Source of the DNA: Bradyrhizobium sp. S69
Lineage (GTDB): Bacteria > Pseudomonadota > Alphaproteobacteria > Rhizobiales > Xanthobacteraceae
NCBI RefSeq assembly: GCF_009766005.1
Contig: NZ_LMUK01000046.1
Coordinates: 503,232-567,231 of the forward strand
DNA length: 64,000 bases
Reading direction: 5' to 3'
Under the pieces are notes generated by a model, which saw only the letters and a program-made list of their open reading frames with translations, had not been told where the DNA came from and made no database searches. Positions within the stretch are counted from its first letter, which is position 1. Each line of letters starts with the position of its first letter. Made by a program: the position numbers and the translations under genes. Of this stretch, positions 8,450 to 17,005 are shown piece by piece.

Positions 8450-9192
8450 CCTTCCATGTCTCGCCACTTCATGTCTCGCCACCCTTGTCGTCTTCGACCA
8501 TCCCCTCGCCAGCCGTGGTGGTCAGTCATCTCCGCCGCGCCTATGGCAGCCGGGTGGTGATCGAAAACCTCAATCTGCGCATTGAACGCGGCGAATTCGT
8601 CGCGCTCCTGGGAGAAAGCGGGTGCGGCAAGACCACGCTGCTGCGGGCGCTTGCCGGCCTCGATCCGATCCAGGGTGGGCGCATCGTGGCGCCGCGTCGT
8701 CCGGCCGTGGTGTTCCAGGAACATCGGTTGCTGCCCTGGGGCAATCTTTGGCGAAACGTGTCGCTCGGGCTTCAACACCCGGATGCGCGCGAGCGCGCCG
8801 GCGCCGCATTGGCCGAAGTTGGGCTCGGCGACCGGCTCGATGATTGGCCGCGCAATTTGTCGGGCGGACAGGCCCAGCGCGTCGCCTTGGCTCGCGCCCT
8901 GGTGCAGCAACCTGAACTCCTGCTTCTGGATGAGCCCTTTGCCGCGCTCGACGCGCTGACTCGTATTCGCATGCATGAACTCGTCCGCGTGCTGGTCGCC
9001 AGCCACCGGCCCGGTGTTTTGCTGGTGACGCACGATGTCGATGAAGCCATCGCGCTGGCCGACCGCATCCTGGTGATGCGTGACGGCAGGATCGCCTTTG
9101 AACACCGGACCAAAGCTGACGCTTCAACTCCGATCGCCCGCGCCGACCTCCTGGCGGAGCTTGGCGTCCTGGCTTCTCCTCTCCCCGCCTGA
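8446..9192 (+). CDS. SsuB/TauB-type ABC transporter ATPase
   Basis: A 248-residue ATPase with Walker A GESGCGKT (about 56-63), Q-loop FQEHRLLPW (about 90-98) with the Trp typical of nitrate/sulfonate importers, signature LSGGQAQR (about 138-145) and Walker B LLLLDEPFAALD (about 158-169). I take the GTG at 8446, which overlaps the permease stop by four bases. A reading in the same frame extends far upstream but only through antisense-like sequence over ssuC. Energises import together with the flanking permease and the binding protein 20 bases downstream. Confidence 0.92.
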   Translation: MTFHVSPLHVSPPLSSSTIPSPAVVVSHLRRAYGSRVVIENLNLRIERGEFVALLGESGCGKTTLLRALAGLDPIQGGRIVAPRRPAVVFQEHRLLPWGNLWRNVSLGLQHPDARERAGAALAEVGLGDRLDDWPRNLSGGQAQRVALARALVQQPELLLLDEPFAALDALTRIRMHELVRVLVASHRPGVLLVTHDVDEAIALADRILVMRDGRIAFEHRTKADASTPIARADLLAELGVLASPLPA

Positions 9193-9212
9193 CCTCCCGG
9201 AAGGATCCATTG

Positions 9213-10217
9213 ATGTCTGATTTCTCCCTTGGCAGACCATCCCGGCGCGGTTTTCTCGGCGCGGCGAGTTTCGGCATCGGCGCGCTCGCCGGGTTGAATT
9301 TGAACGAACCGGCATGGTCGGCCGCGGGCCGCACCACCGACACGGTCCGCCTGACCTGGGGCCTCAGTGGCCTCAATCTCATCGCCAAGGAGCGCGGCGA
9401 GTTCGACAAGCTCTTGGCCAAAGACGGCATCAAGGTCGAGTGGCTTGGCCCGTTTCCCAACCACGCGCCTACCTTGCAAGCCGTAACCGGCGGCAGTGCC
9501 GATTTCAGTTTCGGCGGCAGCACCACACCGGCGCTGGCCGCCATCATCGCCGGCTCGCCGCTGGTGTTCACCCAGTTCGTGGTCTACGAGCCGCGCACCA
9601 CCGCGATCATCGCCAAGGACGATTCCGGCATCAACAAGATCGAGGATCTCGTTGGAAAATCGGTCGCGGTGAACCGTTCAGGCCTCGGCGAATTCCTGCT
9701 GGTCGCAGCACTGGAAAAGCACAAGATCGAACGCTCGGCGGTAAAATTCGTCTATCTCAATCCACCCGACGCCGCGCCCGCGCTCGCGTCGGGAAAAGTC
9801 GATGCCTGGTCGATGTGGAGTCCCGGCGTCGATATCGCGCGGCTGGAATACAAGGCGCATGACCTGTTTCTCGAAGGCCGCGATCTGGAGTTCCAGATCG
9901 ATTACACCTCCTATCTGACCACCCGCAAATTCGCGACCGACAATCGGGCCCTGGTCCGCGCGGTCAATGATGCCTTCCGTGCCGAGGGCAAGTGGATCTC
10001 GGAAAACAGCAAGGACGCCGAATACATCGCACAGAAGGCCGGAAAATACAGCGATCAGGTGCGCGATCAGTTCATCGCGATGGACCGCAAATATCGCTAT
10101 TTCCCTGTCAACGACGAGAATTTCATTGCCGAACTGCAAAGAGCGGCAGACTGGCTGGTCGCGCGCAAGGTCTTGCCGGAACCAGTCACGATCACCGATC
10201 ACCTGGCGCAGCTTTAG
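9213..10217 (+). CDS. SsuA/TauA-like periplasmic binding protein with Tat signal
   Basis: A 334-residue solute-binding protein. The N-terminus carries a twin-arginine signal, S-R-R-G-F-L-G at about residues 10-16, followed by a hydrophobic stretch and a cleavage region near W-S-A-A-G (about 35-39), so it is probably exported folded. The mature part has the two-lobed periplasmic-binding fold of the SsuA/NMT1 family, including GGSADFSFGGSTTPAL (about 92-107). I start at ATG 9213, which has GGAAGG eight bases before it, rather than at the overlapping TTG at 9210. It completes the importer with the two genes upstream. A Tat-exported sulfonate-type binding protein is uncommon but occurs in this order of bacteria. 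Confidence 0.88.
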   Translation: MSDFSLGRPSRRGFLGAASFGIGALAGLNLNEPAWSAAGRTTDTVRLTWGLSGLNLIAKERGEFDKLLAKDGIKVEWLGPFPNHAPTLQAVTGGSADFSFGGSTTPALAAIIAGSPLVFTQFVVYEPRTTAIIAKDDSGINKIEDLVGKSVAVNRSGLGEFLLVAALEKHKIERSAVKFVYLNPPDAAPALASGKVDAWSMWSPGVDIARLEYKAHDLFLEGRDLEFQIDYTSYLTTRKFATDNRALVRAVNDAFRAEGKWISENSKDAEYIAQKAGKYSDQVRDQFIAMDRKYRYFPVNDENFIAELQRAADWLVARKVLPEPVTITDHLAQL

Positions 10218-10282
10218 TAGGCGAATTTAGTCTTGCACAATCACGCACCCGTCAATCGCATCCACTCCATCGGGGTCAACCA

Positions 10283-11512
10283 ATGAACAAGCCTGTATCC
10301 GCTCTGTCCCTCGAACGTTCGCACCCTCTCGACCCCCGTTCGCCGGACCTCGAGGCGCTGTTGAACCACATCGAGAAGGGAGCCAGCGAGCGCGAGCGCG
10401 AACGCATTCTGCCCTATGAATCGATCGACCTCATACGCGGCGCCCGGCTCGGCGCCTTGCGGCTGCCTATCGAGGCCGGCGGCGCCGGCAGCTCGATCCG
10501 CGAACTGTTCGAGGTCGTCATCCGCCTTGGCGAGGCGGATGCCAATGTCGCGCATATCCTGCGCAATCACTTCAGCGTGGTCGAGCGGCTGGTGCGGTTT
10601 CCCCGCGACGACCAGAGCCGGCAGTGGCAGAAAGCCGTCGCCGATGGCGCCATTATCGGGCTGGCAACGACGGAGCTGGAGTCGCCGAAGGTGGGTGACG
10701 TCAAGCCGAATACGACGCTGACGGCTGACGGCGACGACTATCTGCTCAACGGCACGAAATACTACAGCACCGGGACGTTGTATTCCGACTATGTCCTCGT
10801 GCGTGTGGCCGACGCATCCGGCGCGACCGGGGCGACGCTGATCCCGGTGAAGCGGGAGGGCATTGAACTGGTCGATGACTGGGATGGATTGGGACAGCGG
10901 CTCACGGCGACGGGGACCACGCATTTCCGCAACGTTCGGGTCAAGCGACAGGAAGTCGTGTTCGACGCCCCCGATGTCGGCTACGGCGTCCCCTATTCGA
11001 ACACGTTCGCCCAGCTTTTCCTGACTGCGATCAATGCCGGCATTGCGCGGGCCATCCTGCGCGACGCTGCCGCCCTTGTACGTACCCGCCAGCGAACATT
11101 CTATTACGCGCCGAGCGAGATCCCGACCGAAGATCCGTTGCTGCAGCAGACCGTCGGGCAAATCGCCGCCGGGGCTTTTGCCGCGGAGACCGTCGTGCTT
11201 GCGGCGGCCGAAGCGCTCGATGTCGCCACCGACGCATTTCATGCCGGCGCGGAAAACGCCGTCGAAGCCGCCCACAAGGCCGCGCTGCTATCGGCCAAGG
11301 CCAAGATCGTCGCGGACGAGCTTGCCATTCGCGGCGGCAGCCTGCTGTTCGACGTCGGCGGTGCCTCCGCCACCAAGAAAGTCACCAATTTCGATCGCCA
11401 CTGGCGCAATGCGCGGACGTTGTCCTCGCACAACCCGACCACCTTCAAGGCCCGATCGATCGGGCAATACGAAATCAGCGGCACACCGCTGCCCGCCAAA
11501 GGGTTCTTCTGA
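10283..11512 (+). CDS. Acyl-CoA-dehydrogenase-fold flavin monooxygenase, DszC/SfnB-like
   Basis: A 409-residue protein with the acyl-CoA dehydrogenase fold: an N-terminal helical domain (about 1-120), the central beta domain with GLATTELE and the T-K-Y-Y-S-T-G-T segment (about 120-230), and a C-terminal four-helix domain. The C-terminal HNPTTFKAR ending near KGFF is characteristic of the DszC/SfnB group of sulfur-acquisition flavoenzymes rather than of fatty acid oxidation. DszC oxidises thioethers to sulfones using reduced flavin. The next gene encodes a flavin reductase, which supports that chemistry. The start is the ATG at 10283; the frame stays open upstream through the 3' end of the binding-protein gene, which I reject. 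Substrate unknown. Confidence 0.87.
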   Translation: MNKPVSALSLERSHPLDPRSPDLEALLNHIEKGASERERERILPYESIDLIRGARLGALRLPIEAGGAGSSIRELFEVVIRLGEADANVAHILRNHFSVVERLVRFPRDDQSRQWQKAVADGAIIGLATTELESPKVGDVKPNTTLTADGDDYLLNGTKYYSTGTLYSDYVLVRVADASGATGATLIPVKREGIELVDDWDGLGQRLTATGTTHFRNVRVKRQEVVFDAPDVGYGVPYSNTFAQLFLTAINAGIARAILRDAAALVRTRQRTFYYAPSEIPTEDPLLQQTVGQIAAGAFAAETVVLAAAEALDVATDAFHAGAENAVEAAHKAALLSAKAKIVADELAIRGGSLLFDVGGASATKKVTNFDRHWRNARTLSSHNPTTFKARSIGQYEISGTPLPAKGFF

Positions 11513-11578
11513 CGGTTCGGGCACTTGCCTGCGGCCGCCCATGACGAGCTTCGACGGCACTTGATGAGAGAGCGACAG

Positions 11579-12151
11579 ATGAGCAAGTCCGACATTCATC
11601 TCGTCGACGATTCGGGCGAAATCGAACGCCAGTTTCGTTCCATCATGCGCCGCCTCCCCGGCGGCGTCAGTATTATCACGGCCGGCAACGGTGAGGATAT
11701 CTCGGGCATGACGGTCACTTCGCTGAGCTCCCTGAGCACTGATCCTCCACGGCTGCTTGTAAGCATCAATAAGCAGGCGTCGTCGTTCGCCTTGATCGAG
11801 CGCTATCGCCTGTTTGGCGTCAATATTCTGGGGTCGGACCAGCAAGAGCTCGCAACCCGCTTCAGCAATGGCAGGCTGAAAGGCAAGGAGCGTTTTGAAG
11901 GCGCCGAATGGTTCCCCGGTTCATCCGGCGTGCCGCTGCTCGGACAATCGCTAGCGACCGTGGAGTGTCAGGTCGAGGAGATCATCGAGCGGCATTCGCA
12001 CGGGATCGTGGTGGGCCGACTGTTGAGCTTCGACCTGTCGCATCGCCTGTCAGGGCTGGTGTACTGGAACGGCCAATATATCGAAATCGACCATGATACC
12101 GATCTGGACCGGCTTGCCGAAGTGAGCATTCCCTTGGCGCACGTGCGCTGA
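11579..12151 (+). CDS. NAD(P)H:flavin oxidoreductase, flavin reductase-like domain (DIM6/NTAB family)
   Basis: A 190-residue small flavin reductase. It has the split-barrel FMN-binding pattern of the family: R-R-L-P-G-G-V-S-I-I-T near the N-terminus, G-M-T-V-T-S-L-S-S-L-S-T-D-P-P (about 41-55) and F-G-V-N-I-L. It should supply FMNH2 by diffusion to the monooxygenases; it is the only flavin reductase seen in the window, against five flavin-dependent monooxygenase-type genes. I start at ATG 11579; an ATG at 11564 adds five residues. It sits 66 bases after the DszC-like gene and 39 bases before the serine acetyltransferase start. Confidence 0.9.
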   Translation: MSKSDIHLVDDSGEIERQFRSIMRRLPGGVSIITAGNGEDISGMTVTSLSSLSTDPPRLLVSINKQASSFALIERYRLFGVNILGSDQQELATRFSNGRLKGKERFEGAEWFPGSSGVPLLGQSLATVECQVEEIIERHSHGIVVGRLLSFDLSHRLSGLVYWNGQYIEIDHDTDLDRLAEVSIPLAHVR

Positions 12152-12190
12152 GTGAACGGCCGTGCAACCGAAACGACAAGGCGAAGCACA

Positions 12191-13144
12191 ATGAAACGTG
12201 AAATCCCGCCGAATTCCCACATCGTATCAACCAACCACGACGACGCCCCGCGAGGGCGATGGCAGCTCGATCGGATCGTCGCCGAGCTGCGAAGCTCGCG
12301 CGAAGAGACCCATAGCATCCGCCGGGATGGAGAGGCGCGTCGGCCTCCGTCGCGAGACGCGTTGGAAGATATCCTCAACGGCCTCACCGAGGTGCTATTT
12401 CCACGCCACTATGGCCGGTTCGAGCTGGATGGCGAGAATATCGACTATTTTGTCGGCAATACGCTGAGCACCGCGCTCAACTCCCTGTGCGAACAAATCC
12501 ATCGCGGCGCGCTATTTGTCGGCGACGAGTTGTTGCCGGGCTTTCGACGCGACGATGCGGTCGAACTGACACGCCAATTCGCCGCGCGCATGCCTGAGCT
12601 GCGGGGCATCCTCGTCAGCGATTTGCGGGCCGCTTTCGTCGGCGATCCCGCAGCCCGGAACTTTCCCGAGATCCTGATCGGCTATCCCGGAATGACGGCG
12701 ATCATCCATCATCGTCTCGCCCACATTCTCCATGGTTTGGGTGCAAGACTGATTGCCCGCCTGATGGCCTCGATCGCTCATGCCGGAACCGGCATCGACA
12801 TCCACCCTGGCGCGAGCATCGGATCTGGTTTCTTTGTCGATCACGGTACTGGCGTCGTGATCGGCGAGACTGCGATTGTTGGAGAGAACGTTCGCATCTA
12901 TCAGGCTGTGACGCTCGGCGCGCGGCATTTTCCGACCGATGACGAGGGCAATTTGATCAAGGGCGACGCACGTCATCCGATCGTGGAAGATGATGTCGTC
13001 ATCTACGCCGGCGCCACCATCCTCGGCAGGATCACGATCGGACGTGGATCGGCGATCGGTGGCAATGTCTGGATTACAAAAGATGTTCCGCCAAACAGCC
13101 TCGTGACGCAGGCTACCGCTCGCAACACGCCCGGCTCATCGTAA
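12191..13144 (+). CDS. cysE: Serine O-acetyltransferase (EpsC/CysE type)
   Basis: A 317-residue acetyltransferase. The N-terminal helical region (about 1-175) is followed by the left-handed beta-helix with hexapeptide repeats: G-T-G-I-D-I-H-P-G-A-S-I-G (about 201-213), the catalytic-type DHGTGVVIGET (about 219-229) and GARHFP. It makes O-acetylserine, the sulfide or thiosulfate acceptor in cysteine synthesis, and O-acetylserine is also the usual inducer of CysB-type regulators. The length and N-terminal extension match the longer bacterial SAT group rather than E. coli CysE (273 residues). The ATG at 12191 has AAGGCGAAG before it; a GTG at 12152 is the alternative. Its place at the end of the sulfur-oxidation operon links desulfurisation with assimilation. 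Confidence 0.9.
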   Translation: MKREIPPNSHIVSTNHDDAPRGRWQLDRIVAELRSSREETHSIRRDGEARRPPSRDALEDILNGLTEVLFPRHYGRFELDGENIDYFVGNTLSTALNSLCEQIHRGALFVGDELLPGFRRDDAVELTRQFAARMPELRGILVSDLRAAFVGDPAARNFPEILIGYPGMTAIIHHRLAHILHGLGARLIARLMASIAHAGTGIDIHPGASIGSGFFVDHGTGVVIGETAIVGENVRIYQAVTLGARHFPTDDEGNLIKGDARHPIVEDDVVIYAGATILGRITIGRGSAIGGNVWITKDVPPNSLVTQATARNTPGSS

Positions 13145-13152
13145 GGTTGCCT

Positions 13153-14025
13153 TTAGACCGCCGGCGCTTTCCAGCGCATGAAGTGCCGCTCCAGGACCTC
13201 CAGGATGGCATTGAACGCGAGGCCAAGCACGGTGATACCCAGAATTCCGAAGTACATCTGCGGAATCAGGAAACTGTACTGGCTGTAGATGATCAGATAG
13301 CCAAGACCGGCCTTGGCGCCGACCATCTCGGAGGCGACCAGCACCAGCATCGCCGCGGCGCTCGCAAGCCTGATCCCGACAAAGATCGTGGGAAGAGATG
13401 CCGGCAAGATGACCTTGCGGAACAGCTGCTGTGGCGTCGCCCCCATCGTGCGGGCCGACTTGATCAGCAGCGGATCGACCTGCTTGACGGCCGCGATGGT
13501 ATTGAGAAGCAGCGGCCATGCGCAGCTGTAGATCACCATCGTGACCTTCGATACCTCGCCTATCCCCAGCAACAGGATGAAGACCGGCAGCAAGGCGAGC
13601 GGCGCGGTGTTGCGGGCTATTTCGATGATCTGGTTCAGTAAACTGCCGAGCCGGCCGTACCAGCCGATCACCAGCCCCAGCGGAACCACCAGCACGACCG
13701 AGATCAGAAAGCCGCTCAGGGCGCGCAACAGACTGGCCGCGACGTCGTCGTAAAGCTCGCCGCTTAGAGCGAGTTGCCACCCCGCCTTCAGCACTTCCGA
13801 AAACGGCGGCAGGAACGTCGGATCGGCCAGTCCCAGCCGCGGAACCGCCTCCCACGCCGCCAGCAAGACGAGCAGCAGCAGCGACCTTCGCCCGAACGCC
13901 CCAAGCCACCGGATGGCGCGGCGAAACTCCTTCGGTGCCGACGAAGACTGTTCGCCTGCACCGCCCAAGGTCGCAGGCCGCCCCTGCGCCAGTTCCAGCA
14001 GGGTCAGCATTTCCAGGCTAGACAT
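13153..14025 (-). CDS. SsuC/TauC-type ABC transporter permease (second system)
   Basis: A 290-residue permease with an N-terminal cytoplasmic stretch of about 45 residues, six membrane spans and the EAA loop ARTMGATPQQ ... ILPASLPT at about 192-215. I use the ATG at 14025, preceded by AAGGAAG; it overlaps the ATPase stop by eight bases. It converges with cysE, leaving only eight bases between the stops. It is the last gene of the minus-strand operon FAD oxidoreductase, TauD-like dioxygenase, binding protein, ATPase, permease. Confidence 0.9.
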   Translation of the reverse strand: MSSLEMLTLLELAQGRPATLGGAGEQSSSAPKEFRRAIRWLGAFGRRSLLLLVLLAAWEAVPRLGLADPTFLPPFSEVLKAGWQLALSGELYDDVAASLLRALSGFLISVVLVVPLGLVIGWYGRLGSLLNQIIEIARNTAPLALLPVFILLLGIGEVSKVTMVIYSCAWPLLLNTIAAVKQVDPLLIKSARTMGATPQQLFRKVILPASLPTIFVGIRLASAAAMLVLVASEMVGAKAGLGYLIIYSQYSFLIPQMYFGILGITVLGLAFNAILEVLERHFMRWKAPAV

Positions 14026-14881
14026 GGGCAACTTCCTTTGCAGCGCTTTCGGCTCGCAGACCCGCGTCTCCGGTCAGCTGGCCTTGCTGAGCTTTCAGCA
14101 CTTCGTCGCGCAGCAAGGTCCAGACTTCGTGCCGGACAGCTCCAAATGCCGGAAGCGACCGCACGTCCTCGGTCTCGCTGCGAAGCACCTCGGGAACCTC
14201 GATGATTTGCTTGATGCGCCCTGGGCGTGACGTCATGACCGCGACCCGCTGCCCGAGGACCACAGCCTCGTCGATCCCGTGCGTGATAAAGACGATGGTC
14301 TTGCCTGTGCGCCGCCAGATGCGCAGAAGCTCGCCCTGCAGCGTCTCCCGGGTTTGGGCATCGAGCGCCGCGAACGGCTCGTCCATCAGCAGCACCTCAG
14401 GATCGTAGGCCAGGCTGCGCGCGATCGCGACGCGCTGCTTCATGCCGCCGGACAGCTCATGCGGATACCGGTTGGCGAACGCCGACAGGCCAACCAAATC
14501 GAGATAGTGCAGCGCCTTTTCGCGACGCGCTTTCGATTTGAGCCCGGCGATATCGAGCCCGAACTCGACATTCTGGACCGCCGTACGCCAGGGGAACAAA
14601 GCATATTGCTGGAACACGATACCGCGGTCGCGCGCCGGCCCCAGGATCGGCCGCCCGTCAAGCAGTATCCGGCCGCTGGTCGGAGTGTCCAATCCGCCCA
14701 AGAGATCGAGCAGAGTCGATTTTCCGCAACCGCTCGGGCCCACGAGGGCGAGGAATTCGCCGGACTTAACATCCAGCGTAATGTCGTCGAGCGCGGTGAA
14801 GCGCCGGGCCGGTCCGCCGTTTTCGCCGCGGACGGCGAACTCCTTGCGGACCTGCTCGAAGCGAATTTTGACCGCGCTCAT
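14018..14881 (-). CDS. SsuB/TauB-type ABC transporter ATPase (second system)
   Basis: A 287-residue ATPase: Walker A GPSGCGKST (about 48-56), Q-loop FQQYALFPW (about 90-98), signature LSGGMKQR (about 143-150), Walker B VLLMDEPFAALD (about 163-174), followed by a C-terminal tail of about 80 residues that is longer than in E. coli TauB. The ATG at 14881 overlaps the stop of the binding-protein gene by four bases. Longer in-frame starts up to 14995 would run through the coding sequence of that gene and are rejected. Confidence 0.92.
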   Translation of the reverse strand: MSAVKIRFEQVRKEFAVRGENGGPARRFTALDDITLDVKSGEFLALVGPSGCGKSTLLDLLGGLDTPTSGRILLDGRPILGPARDRGIVFQQYALFPWRTAVQNVEFGLDIAGLKSKARREKALHYLDLVGLSAFANRYPHELSGGMKQRVAIARSLAYDPEVLLMDEPFAALDAQTRETLQGELLRIWRRTGKTIVFITHGIDEAVVLGQRVAVMTSRPGRIKQIIEVPEVLRSETEDVRSLPAFGAVRHEVWTLLRDEVLKAQQGQLTGDAGLRAESAAKEVAHV

Positions 14882-15942
14882 TGGGCATCCGCCGTCTTGC
14901 CCGGCCGATAGTAATTGAACGCATTGGTATAGATATCCGATGGCTTGAGCTGATCGGGCTTGAGAAGGCCGTCCTTGACCAGCCAATCGATCCATACCTG
15001 CAATTGATCGTCCGAGATCTGGCCACCCTTCGTCGGCACCCCGGTGCTCTTCCAGTATTTGATCGACGAGGCGTCCTCGTTGCGTTTGCGCTCGGCAATG
15101 ATCTTTTCGAATCGGGCCCGCACCTCCGCAGGTGGCGTCGTCTGCGCCCAGTCGATGGCCCGTGAGATGCCTTCGACCAGCTTGCGGGACGCCTCCGGGT
15201 TATCCTTGATGAACCTGTCCCGCAGCACATAAGCGCCGCCGGTAAAATTGCCGAACAGGTCGGTATCGGCAAACAGTTTGCGGATTCCACCGCGTTCCAG
15301 CGCCTTGTCGCGCAACACGCCGCTGAGCGCGGTCACCTCGACCTGTCCCTGGCGCAGCGCTTGCTCGCCCGTGACCGGCGGCACCGCAACCAATGTGACC
15401 TGCTTTGCTTCGGCGGCGCTGAGGCCACCACGTGACAGATATTCGCGCAGCACGAATTCAAGGTGGGCGCCAAGTGTGTTGACCGCGACCTTCTTGCCGA
15501 TCAGGTCGCGGGCCGTTTTGATGGGGCTGTCATCTTTTACGTAATAGCCGTAGTAGGTATCGGCATCGGAACCGTAATAGCCGACCACCGCCTTGATCGG
15601 CGCTTTCGCGTTGATCAGCTTGATGATCGCGCCATAGAAGGCGCCACCAACATCGACATCGCCCGTGACCACGGTCTGGATATCCTGCGGGCCGCTGATC
15701 GTGTTGCCGACCCATTTCAGCTTGAGCGGCGCCAGATAGCCGAGATCTTCGGCCAACTCCGGAAACGTCACCTGGCCTGCCCAGCCCTGATAGCGGATCT
15801 CGGTCTTTTCCAGCGGCTCCGCGTGGCCCTGCCAGCCAAAGCCCAGGGTCAACAAGGACGCCCACAGAACGGGCAACGCCTTTCGCGCACCAGCGACCGA
15901 AGCATTGCGCGTCGCACGGACCGATCGAAACAAGGATGTCAT
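14878..15942 (-). CDS. SsuA/TauA-like periplasmic substrate-binding protein (second system)
   Basis: A 354-residue solute-binding protein with a Sec-type signal: basic N-terminus with several Arg/Lys, hydrophobic core near 22-38 and a likely cleavage after G-H-A-E (about 38-42). The mature domain follows the SsuA/TauA pattern: E-I-R-Y-Q-G-W-A-G-Q (about 48-57), then GDVDVGGAFYGA and GKKVAVNTLGAH. It is only 27 bases downstream of the TauD-like gene, so the imported compound is likely that enzyme's substrate: a sulfonate or alkyl sulfate ester (inference). Confidence 0.9.
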   Translation of the reverse strand: MTSLFRSVRATRNASVAGARKALPVLWASLLTLGFGWQGHAEPLEKTEIRYQGWAGQVTFPELAEDLGYLAPLKLKWVGNTISGPQDIQTVVTGDVDVGGAFYGAIIKLINAKAPIKAVVGYYGSDADTYYGYYVKDDSPIKTARDLIGKKVAVNTLGAHLEFVLREYLSRGGLSAAEAKQVTLVAVPPVTGEQALRQGQVEVTALSGVLRDKALERGGIRKLFADTDLFGNFTGGAYVLRDRFIKDNPEASRKLVEGISRAIDWAQTTPPAEVRARFEKIIAERKRNEDASSIKYWKSTGVPTKGGQISDDQLQVWIDWLVKDGLLKPDQLKPSDIYTNAFNYYRPGKTADAQ

Positions 15943-15969
15943 TTCGGAATTCCTCTGGTGATATCCGGT

Positions 15970-16899
15970 CTAGGCGGCTTTGGCCGCCTGCGGCTTGGTC
16001 GCCTTGATGCGCGTGACGCTGTGGCGGCCGTCGATGCTGACCGGGACGTCGCCGTCGATCGTGGCCCGGCGCACGATGCGATGCTGGTCGCCGTAGTCGT
16101 TGACCGCATAATGCTGAGTGGCGCGGTTATCCCAGATCGCGACGTCACCGTCCTTCCAGCTCCACCGCACGGTGTTTTCAGGCGAGGTGATATGCGACTG
16201 GAACAGGTCGAACAGCTTCTGGCCGTCATACTTGGGCAGGCCGACGAACCGCTGCACGAAATTGCCCAGCACCAGCGTACGCTCGCCGGTTTCGGGGTGA
16301 ACCCGCACCACCGGATGCTCTGTTTCATAGACCGTTCCGGTAAAGACCTCGTCGAAATACTTCTTGTCGGCCTCGCTGGCGCGCGACTTGACGGCATAGT
16401 CGTAGGCATTGCTGTGCACCGCCCAGAGTTCGTCGGCGAGCCTTTGCAGAGGCGACGGCAGGTCGAGATAGGCTGCCGCCGTATTCGACCAGACCGTGTC
16501 GCCGCCGAACGGCGGGATCACGACGCCGCGCAGCACGGATATCTTCGGATAGGCGTCAACAAAGGTGACGTCGGTATGCCACTGGTCGGCGCGCCCCCCG
16601 CCGCGGCCGGAATCGAGCTCGAGAATTGACGACGTACCCTTGATGGCGCCGACCGTTGGATGCGGAACCAGTTTTCCAAGACGGACGGCAAACCGCTCCT
16701 GTTCGGCATCGTCAAGATGCTCCTGATCGCGGAAGAAAATAACCTTGTGCTCGAGAAGCACCTTGTTGATCGCACCGATGGTCTGGTCGGACAGATCACC
16801 CGACAGTTTGATATTCCTGATCTCCGCACCGAGACGCGCCGCGCGCTTGATGATGTCGGCTCTCGGAATCACGTTATCGATGGTGGCCGTTTCAGTCAT
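15970..16899 (-). CDS. TauD/TfdA-family Fe(II)/2-oxoglutarate dioxygenase, AtsK-like
   Basis: A 309-residue dioxygenase. The iron ligands are visible as H108-x-D110 in WHTDVTF and H263 in ATQHYA; R274 and R278 in HRIVRRAT match the 2-oxoglutarate-binding arginines of TauD. The block around 105-145 (WHTDVTFVDAYPK, then GGDTVWSNTAAAY) resembles the alkylsulfatase AtsK as much as taurine dioxygenase. Such enzymes hydroxylate the carbon next to the sulfonate or sulfate, releasing sulfite or sulfate and an aldehyde. It lies between the FAD oxidoreductase and the binding protein of the second importer. Sulfonate versus sulfate-ester substrate is not decidable here. Confidence 0.92.
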   Translation of the reverse strand: MTETATIDNVIPRADIIKRAARLGAEIRNIKLSGDLSDQTIGAINKVLLEHKVIFFRDQEHLDDAEQERFAVRLGKLVPHPTVGAIKGTSSILELDSGRGGGRADQWHTDVTFVDAYPKISVLRGVVIPPFGGDTVWSNTAAAYLDLPSPLQRLADELWAVHSNAYDYAVKSRASEADKKYFDEVFTGTVYETEHPVVRVHPETGERTLVLGNFVQRFVGLPKYDGQKLFDLFQSHITSPENTVRWSWKDGDVAIWDNRATQHYAVNDYGDQHRIVRRATIDGDVPVSIDGRHSVTRIKATKPQAAKAA

Positions 16900-17005
16900 G
16901 GTCTTGGTTCCCAGGCTGCGATCCTTTGCCAGGCAATGCTCCGCCGTGCGCAGGTCGCAGCTGCGACAGCGGAGATGAGATGAGGTGACTTTCGTTCATG
17001 GGCAT

